This document shows positions 57,531-64,000 of a stretch of DNA of 64,000 bases, piece after piece (the first letter of the stretch is position 1; the number at the start of each line of letters is the position of its first letter). Made by a program: the position numbers and the translations under genes. The notes beneath the pieces are model-generated. The model was not told the DNA's origin and searched no databases. It worked only from the letters and a program-made list of their open reading frames with translations. This stretch comes from Heterodera schachtii (Eukaryota > Nematoda > Chromadorea > Rhabditida > Heteroderidae), in contig SIJG01000154.1 of NCBI GenBank assembly GCA_023374025.1, positions 78,400 to 142,399 on the forward strand, read 5' to 3'.

Positions 57531-60500
57531 AGGTTTTATTGACTTTTGGCAATTTGGCTATGAAGACTCTCTTAAAAATCAAGAAGAAGCATTTCATAAA
57601 TTTTGGATACAAAAACGGATTTTTCCTTTCATTTACAAAAATTATTGGATTCTAATTTTATTTTTTAGAAAAAAAATTGTTAGAGCCAATCGTCACGAGA
57701 GTCGCGCTTATAGCAAGCAATTTCCCATGGCTGACTGTTTTTCATTAATTTAAAACTTTGAGAAAGTTAACGTGAAGCGATATATTTTGGTCAAAATGTA
57801 TGTATATCTGAATCGAATTTTCCGAACCTATACCAATAAATGACTTTACTTAGAAAAAATTATCTCTCTGATTAGATGCTGTTTAAAAATATTATAAAAC
57901 AAATTTTTATGATTTAACTGCAATTTTTAACTATTTGTCTAATCATTTTTTGGGTTTTTATTTTTAGGTTATATTTTTATTCTTATTTTTCAATGAAACT
58001 TATAAAGTTGAGTAATATTGCCTTGGAGTTTTTACTTCCCGATTTTCTTAATTGAAATTTAATACCAAAAGTTAATTAAAATTTTTGTTTAATATTTTTT
58101 AATATTATTTATATTTATTTGTTTGTAATGTAATACATTGTTTAAATTTTAATAATTGGGTTATTATTGTTGTCCATAATATTATTTTATTCAAAGAATT
58201 TTATTAAATTTATTTCAATAGCAATTTCTATTTTCTTTTAATTTTATCTTGATTATTTTTTGCAGTGGCATTATCTTTTTATCATGCAAAGCCAGAACGT
58301 TCTTTTGCGTTCTTCCAAACTGAAAATATTTAAGATAGAAATTATAAATATAAATTGAATATAGGTTTACCATATTTATATTAAAATTCACATTTTTTAA
58401 TTTTATTATAAATTATTTGTTTTATTATTGTATTTATTTATTTATTTTTTTTTTAAATATCATATAAAAACGAAATTAGAATCATTTCGGAGTTTAAATT
58501 AAAATATTTATTTATTAATTATATTCAGTAAATTATTATTTTTAAATATTGATTCAGTAAATATTATTAAAACTGATATTATTTTAATACTTCTTGAAAA
58601 ATATTTATTTCTATTGGCATATATTAATGGATATTTAATTAAATTTTATAACTATATTTAAATAAGTTATTTGAGCAAAACAGTGTTAAAATTGTTGAAT
58701 TAGAAATGTAGCATGAACTCTTTAATTGGTAACAAACAATAATATTATTCTAGTTAAATTAATTATTTAATATAACCGACTTTATACCCTTAATAATATT
58801 TAAATTAAATTACATGCACCAAAAGAATATTTGAATTAAATTTTGATACATATAATATTGGAACAGCATATTTAAATCATTTTTATTTAACTCTTCAATT
58901 TTTCTGATTAGTTAATGCTTCTTTCTCCGCGTTAACGTTAAGCACTTCGTTCGATTTTTATTTAGGGTATTTAATATTTGAATTATTAGCTTTATTTGAT
59001 TTTATTTTAATTTTAATTTTGCGCGTCTTAAATACTAATTTTTAGAACATAAATTTTCATTTTTCAACCCATCATTAAATTATTTTATTGTTTCTCTTTT
59101 CTAAAACCTTTTAAATCCTTCTAATTCTTAGTTTATCCTTCATTTGAAGATTGAAGTTTTTAAAGCATGCAATGAATGAACTTTGAAAAATACCTTAAAA
59201 TTATACCCTAAAATTAATATTTAATGGGTTTCATAATTTTCACTTGTAACCTTGATTGGATATCTCTGCATTTTGCATTTAAGAATTTTAATAATTTATT
59301 ACATAGTTGGATGTTTTTTTTTAATCATTTTTAAATTATTGCATTGAGGCTATTAATTTATAAAAATTTTATTTTTTTCAATTATGTTCTATTCATATTC
59401 TGATTAAGAAAAAATAAAATAATGGATGTCGTTTTTTGTACTTCCATGATAAAAACTGATGTTTATAATAATATTTTTGAAAAAATTTACCATAATGTTT
59501 ATAAGTTGTTCTATTTTTAATTAAATGCTTTTTTGTTTTATTTAATATTACGATAACAATTCCTTTAAAATTTTTGATATAAACATTTAAACAACGGAAA
59601 ATCAAAACATTGTCCTAATGAATTATAATAAGAAATTCTGTTGTTAGCCTAAATTATGCTTTTATTTCTATTTTCTTTAATTTAGATTTATTTATATTTG
59701 AAGAATTTAAAAAATATATTTTATATTTAGTATTTATCAATTTTTTATAATAGACAAAAAAATGTTAATATAACTGGATGCATATGAAATCTTTATTAAT
59801 CGTTCGAGGCTTTATAATTTATAGCACGTTTTTACAAATATTAAAATATTTTTTAATTTTTACGTCCGATTTAAATGTTAAGTTTATTGATCACTGTTCT
59901 GTATTTGAAATATATTATTTTTATATATTTTTTTATGACACAATGTTGTACTTAGTACAAGAATGTGACATTTTTGGTTCTGAATATATAATTAAAATAA
60001 ATTTTTCTTTTTATTTTTAAAAATTTTTCTTATGTTTTTTATTTAAAGTCAAACTAATAAATTTTTTTTATACATTTATTGTATTATTATTTATCTTAGA
60101 TTAAGGTCGCTTAGATTTTAAATATTATAATTAAACTTAGTTCAATGAAAAGTGAATTTCTTTGAAATTATATTTTTTGTTTATTACTCATCTTCACCAA
60201 TTTCTTAGCAAAAGGAATTGTTTTATTTGTTTCCATAAATCATAAGTTTTTTAATGAAATAACTCATATTTATTTATTTATTACTTTTTAAATCTAAATA
60301 TTATTAACATTAACTTTCTATTCAAAAATAACATAATTCAAACCATTTATTTATTATGGTTATTAAAATGTATTTTATTTATGAAATTTAAAATTTAGTT
60401 ATTGTGTATAATAAATATTTTCTTTTTTTGATGAGTATGTCGATAATCCGATTATTTAGCTACAAATATACATACCTAAATATATAAATGAAAATTATCG

Positions 60501-61660
60501 AAAAGGATACTGCAAAATTCAAAATATATATTAATATAATAAAAAATGTTTCCAAAATTATTTTGGTTTGCAAATATTTTTAACATTTTAATTCGAGAAA
60601 GTAGTTATCAAAACTCAATTCCTTAAAATATTCAAAATTTGACCAAAATTGTAAATTTTGTAAAAAACCTTATCCGGAATCCTTATCCTCCTATCCTTCG
60701 AAAAAAAATTGGAAAATCGTGGCTAAAAGATAAGAGACCGAAGAGCAAAAAAAAAAAAGGTCGTCAATTTTCATTAATTATTTCTTTTAATATTTAATAA
60801 TTAATTTATTTTAGCATTTAGTATTATTATTATTATTTTTAATTATAAATAATAAATTTAATTTATTTCAATATAACAATTATTTCTTTTTGTTATTATC
60901 TTGCGCGGCAGTGAATCTCATTTAAATTATGTTTATTATTCTAATTTTGGTTAAATTACTCGTAGGTTTTCCAAATTTCGTTTGCAGTATTGTTGCTCAA
61001 GTAGGGAAATCATCGATTGAATTAATGATTTTTTAAATTGTATTTTATATTAAATTAATACTCACGATAACTTTATTGTAATCGTATTTAATTCTTTCGG
61101 GTTATTTTTTAAAATAAATTATTGGTAATATTCATTTGTTTAAATTACGAATTTCATGTTTTTTTAATTGTATTTTTATTCATTCAAACCATTATATCAA
61201 TCTTTAATGCAAGTGTAAACCGTTTATAGTAGATGGCCAAGAGTAATCCGGACTAAAAGAAGTCATTTAGTTCATTATATTACAATTTTAGATAAAATGA
61301 AATTAATTTTTTTTAATTTACGATTCAAATATATAATTTTATCAAAAATAGAATTAAATGGCATTTGCTGCGATTTTGAAAATATTATGTGTTTATGTTT
61401 GTATTTTATTTATTTTTTTATTACATCTCTATATTTTTTTCTGTAAGAATTTTATGATTAGTCAATGGGGCAAGGAAGGAGCATCTACAATAAGCGCAAA
61501 TCGTGCTTTTATGGAAATGTTGGCCACGCTCCTTAATCTCTGTTATCGGACATTTTTGGACAAAAAATTTCGACCAAAATTTTATGTTCTTAGTACAAAA
61601 CCAATTACGGGTAATTTAAAAATAACTAACAAAATCAACAAACAAAAAAACTAAGGCTGA
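57531..61660. other. AT-rich gene-free stretch
   Basis: No gene is assigned. The frame at 57526-57753 contains a GC-richer end (RANRHESRAYSKQFPMADC) but no motif. The frame at 61358-61654 lies just upstream of the hAT remnant; its part from about 61450 is less AT-rich (SQWGKEGASTISANRAF) and may be decayed transposase sequence. An (ATT)n run is at 60822-60836. Confidence 0.35.
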
Positions 61661-62492
61661 TATCCAGCGGATGCAATTTCAGCTTTTATTCGTGAAAGCT
61701 TAAACGAATTTAAAAGTTCTGAGGATAAAATCTCAGCAATAACAAGTGACACTGAAAATACAATGAAACGAGTTTCAAAAGATTTGGAATTTGAATCATT
61801 CGATTGCGCTGCCCATGTACTTCAGTTCGTAATTAAAATAAAAAAAATTTTAATTTCTTTTTAAAGTGTATTAAGGAAGGACTTAAAAAATTGATGAAGA
61901 AGAAAGATTGAAGGAACTTATTGAAAATGTCAAAAAATTTGTTCGAAAAGTACGAAAGTCAAGGGTTTTGACAGATCCAGTCAAAATACCACAAACGGTT
62001 TTTTTTAAAGAACACAGAGGTAATTTATTTATATTTTTAAAAATTAATCACAAAAAATCAATTGAAGGTTCGTTGGAACAGTTCTTACAAAATGTTCGAA
62101 CGTTTTTTGATTAATTGTTCGGCTGTGAATTTGTTGGCAATTGAACACGCGGAACTGCCAAAATTAAATGCCGACGACTGGACACTTTTATTTTCTGTTA
62201 AGAATGTACTCGCTCCCATTTCTGAAGCGACTCTGCTTTTACAAAATCGATATTATTTTACAATTTATATCTTTATATAAATAGCATTTAGGCTATTACT
62301 TTTGCATTACGTAAAGAGGGGGCGAATCGGTTTTCAAATATCAAAAATTCAATTGCATCGGCCATTGAAAAAAGACTTAATCAATTCGATAACCAAAAAT
62401 ATTTGGTGATTTCGACCCTTCTTGATCCACGGTTTAAGGCTGTTTATTTGGATTCCAATCGCATAGATGGCATGGCTACAAAAATTGGCTAA
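61661..62492 (+). pseudogene. hAT-family transposase, broken and truncated
   Basis: Three frames in succession carry hAT transposase landmarks in the right order. 61661-61836 encodes ESLNEFKSSEDKISAITSD, then DCAAHVLQFVIK, matching the family's 'TDNA...CAAHxLxLV' block. After an AT-rich gap, 61880-62020 encodes a charged helix (EERLKELIENVKKFVRKVRK). 62062-62270 has VRWNSSYKMFERFL, the 'TRWNSTYxML' signature. 62292-62489 ends with STLLDPRFKAVYLDS, the 'LLDPRFK' signature. The usual D after IT(S/T)D and N is replaced (DTENTM), frames shift between blocks (one near the A-run at 61884), and short AT-rich gaps may be decayed introns. The C-terminal dimerisation domain and the N-terminal BED finger are not seen. 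Transposition of hAT elements uses an RNase H-like DDE core; this copy cannot make one. Terminal repeats were not found. Confidence 0.85.
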
Positions 62493-63194
62493 TCAGTGAA
62501 GTAGAAAGTTTTCACAATGTAAATAATTTAATGAAATATTTTATTTTGAGTTTATATTTTAATTTATAGTATACCGATGAATTGTTCGTTGAACTTTTCA
62601 AATATCTATTTAAATTTAAGACTTTTGCTTTGTTATTTCACAATAAATTAATATTTTTTTTAGAACTTTATAAGCCATTCTGTCAAGGTTAAACATTTTA
62701 AACAACATTTGATAATTCAAAAAAAATTATTTTTCAAATAAATATTTTTGCGTTTTAACAAATTAAGCCGATTATTTTTGAGGCGATATAATTATAAACA
62801 TTTATCTAAAAACAAAATTTAAGATTTAAGCGTTTCAATAAATTTAAATTTTTCTTTCAATTTTTACTAATCATCTTTAATATTATTTTCTGTTTTGAAA
62901 TAACAATGCAGCAATTTGCAATTTATATAATTCATTTGATATTTTTTATATAATTGAATTATTTTAGATTCAAACTCTTTTTCAAAGAACACATCTACCA
63001 AATTCTTACCTTAAAATTTTTTTTTGTGTTTTATATTTTAAATTATATTTTGGCGATATTTTGAAAAAATTAGTTTTTTTTTACAAAAATGTCTTTTTGG
63101 CACTAAAATTCTTGGCCAAATGCCAAAAATTTTTTCAAAAATTTTTATTTTTCTCATTTTTTGATCTTTTAATAATTTTTCATTTTTATGGCAA
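62493..63194. other. AT-rich stretch downstream of the hAT remnant
   Basis: After a TTTATAG acceptor-like site the stretch at 62570-62640 reads YTDELFVELFKYLF, possibly more decayed transposase. From 63060 on, words such as TTTTTGGCACTAAAATTC and CCAAATGCCAAAAATT resemble non-coding ends of such elements. No terminal repeat pair is confirmed. Confidence 0.3.
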
Positions 63195-64000
63195 AATTAA
63201 ATTTTAACGAAAAAATTCTAAAAATAAGCATTTTACTAGCGAAATGGGTAAAAAATGAGACTTTTATGCAAAATTCACGATTAACAAATAAGCAGTTTTT
63301 TTCAGCTTTTGGCACATATTTAGGCCTTTTTTGAGGTTTTTAGCACATATAAATCCGATACTGTTCATGATATATTTTTTTACTTTGGTAAGTAAAAGGA
63401 TTAAATTTTTTCAGTCGCATAAATAAATGCTTTCTTTTCTGCTAGCTTATCCATTTTTAAATTTCAATAAACTATTTTGTTATACTTGGAGACGAATTTT
63501 CACATTTTAACTCCAGAATATTTAATCGGTTCTAAATTGTGCTGTGCTAACTGTAATGCTCATTGTTGTTAATTAAAGAAAATTGTCCAAGTTTTAATTT
63601 AAATGTTTTAAGTGCTATTTTAAGATTTATCATTCATTATTTTCAAAATTATTTATTTCTTTATTTCATTTGTTTCTTTTAATCTTTCATTCAATTATCT
63701 TTTTTATTTTTTATTTATTATGTTAATTTTAGATGATATTTTATGTAAACCTCTGATTTATATTTATATTATTTCTTGTCTCGTATGCACCTCATGTATT
63801 CAGTGTGCAGTCTTGTCATCTCTATTACTTGACCTGTTTACGCCGCTCTTGGTGTCTATTTTGTGTTATTTATTTAATTTATATAATATTAATTTTGTAA
63901 ATTTATACTTTTAAGAAAAAATTTTGCTCGAGAAAATTATTGTATACTGTCAGAAGTGACCATTTTTTATTTATTTTTTATGTGACTATTTTTTAATTTT
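63195..64000 (+). repeat. Dispersed repeat, copy 2 (partner 18325-19090), cut by window end
   Basis: Same order and orientation as copy 1. It has an extra 124 bp at 63305-63428 (GGCACATATTTAGGCC, TAGCACATATAAATCCG) and lacks about 20 bp near 63927. The extra part is either an insertion here or a deletion in copy 1; a TTTTTTCAG word occurs at or near both of its edges. Confidence 0.8.

Noticed and set aside
57526..57753. 75-codon frame with a less AT-rich end
   Set aside because: No recognised domain, no start context or splice evidence, and it begins at the edge of an old duplicate.
1..64000. CRISPR arrays, rRNA genes, trans-splicing leader RNA, telomere repeats
   Set aside because: None was seen. 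The short tandem repeats present lack CRISPR-type alternation, and no known RNA signature words were found.

Overview
This window looks like gene-poor, repeat-dominated nuclear DNA from a eukaryote, probably an invertebrate. A nematode would fit, but no marker gene confirms it. By eye the sequence is very A+T-rich. I see no intact protein-coding gene, rRNA, canonical tRNA gene, CRISPR array or bacterial operon. The only protein family I recognise is a broken hAT transposase (about 61.66-62.49 kb). The many short open frames are what AT-rich DNA and repeats produce by chance.

Layout. 1-10.7 kb is a nest of inverted repeats. A long-terminal-inverted-repeat (TIR) element that carries a tRNA-derived sequence with a perfect B box occurs in three forms. 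Two of them form the centre of an imperfect palindrome with arms of about 2.55 kb, whose right arm is split by 2.7 kb and 0.17 kb insertions. 10.7-19 kb is a diverged segmental duplicate of 49.6-52 kb plus 63.2-64 kb. Relative to 50.7 kb it contains an extra 4.5 kb block: a tandem duplication of about 1 kb, a perfect 34-bp palindrome, and a striking GC-rich island (14.69-16.67 kb).

The GC island resembles a small non-autonomous LTR retroelement read on the minus strand. It has two diverged terminal direct repeats with TATA-like and AATAAA signals. Between them lie three kinds of tandem array and a series of hairpins at roughly 50-nt spacing, whose stems keep pairing through paired base changes. 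Hairpins also recur at matching places in the two terminal repeats. This is the most unusual object in the window.

19-28 kb is featureless AT-rich DNA with microsatellites and a few GC spikes. 28.2-31.8 kb is duplicated at 37.8-41.5 kb. The first 1.7 kb of the second copy is scrambled, homopolymer-inflated and overlaps its own good continuation, which suggests an assembly or consensus error. Foldback or MITE-like elements lie at 29.19-29.74, 32.0-32.8 and 35.14-35.86 kb. 41.5-61.6 kb is mostly anonymous AT-rich sequence with older duplicate pairs (43.4/44.3, 47.0/56.4 and 1.0/53.2 kb). One unusual GC hairpin is conserved at 23.59 and 56.09 kb.

No set of genes works together here. What the window shows is transposon activity, nested insertion, inverted duplication and segmental copying. 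All identities and lengths were judged by eye without alignment software.
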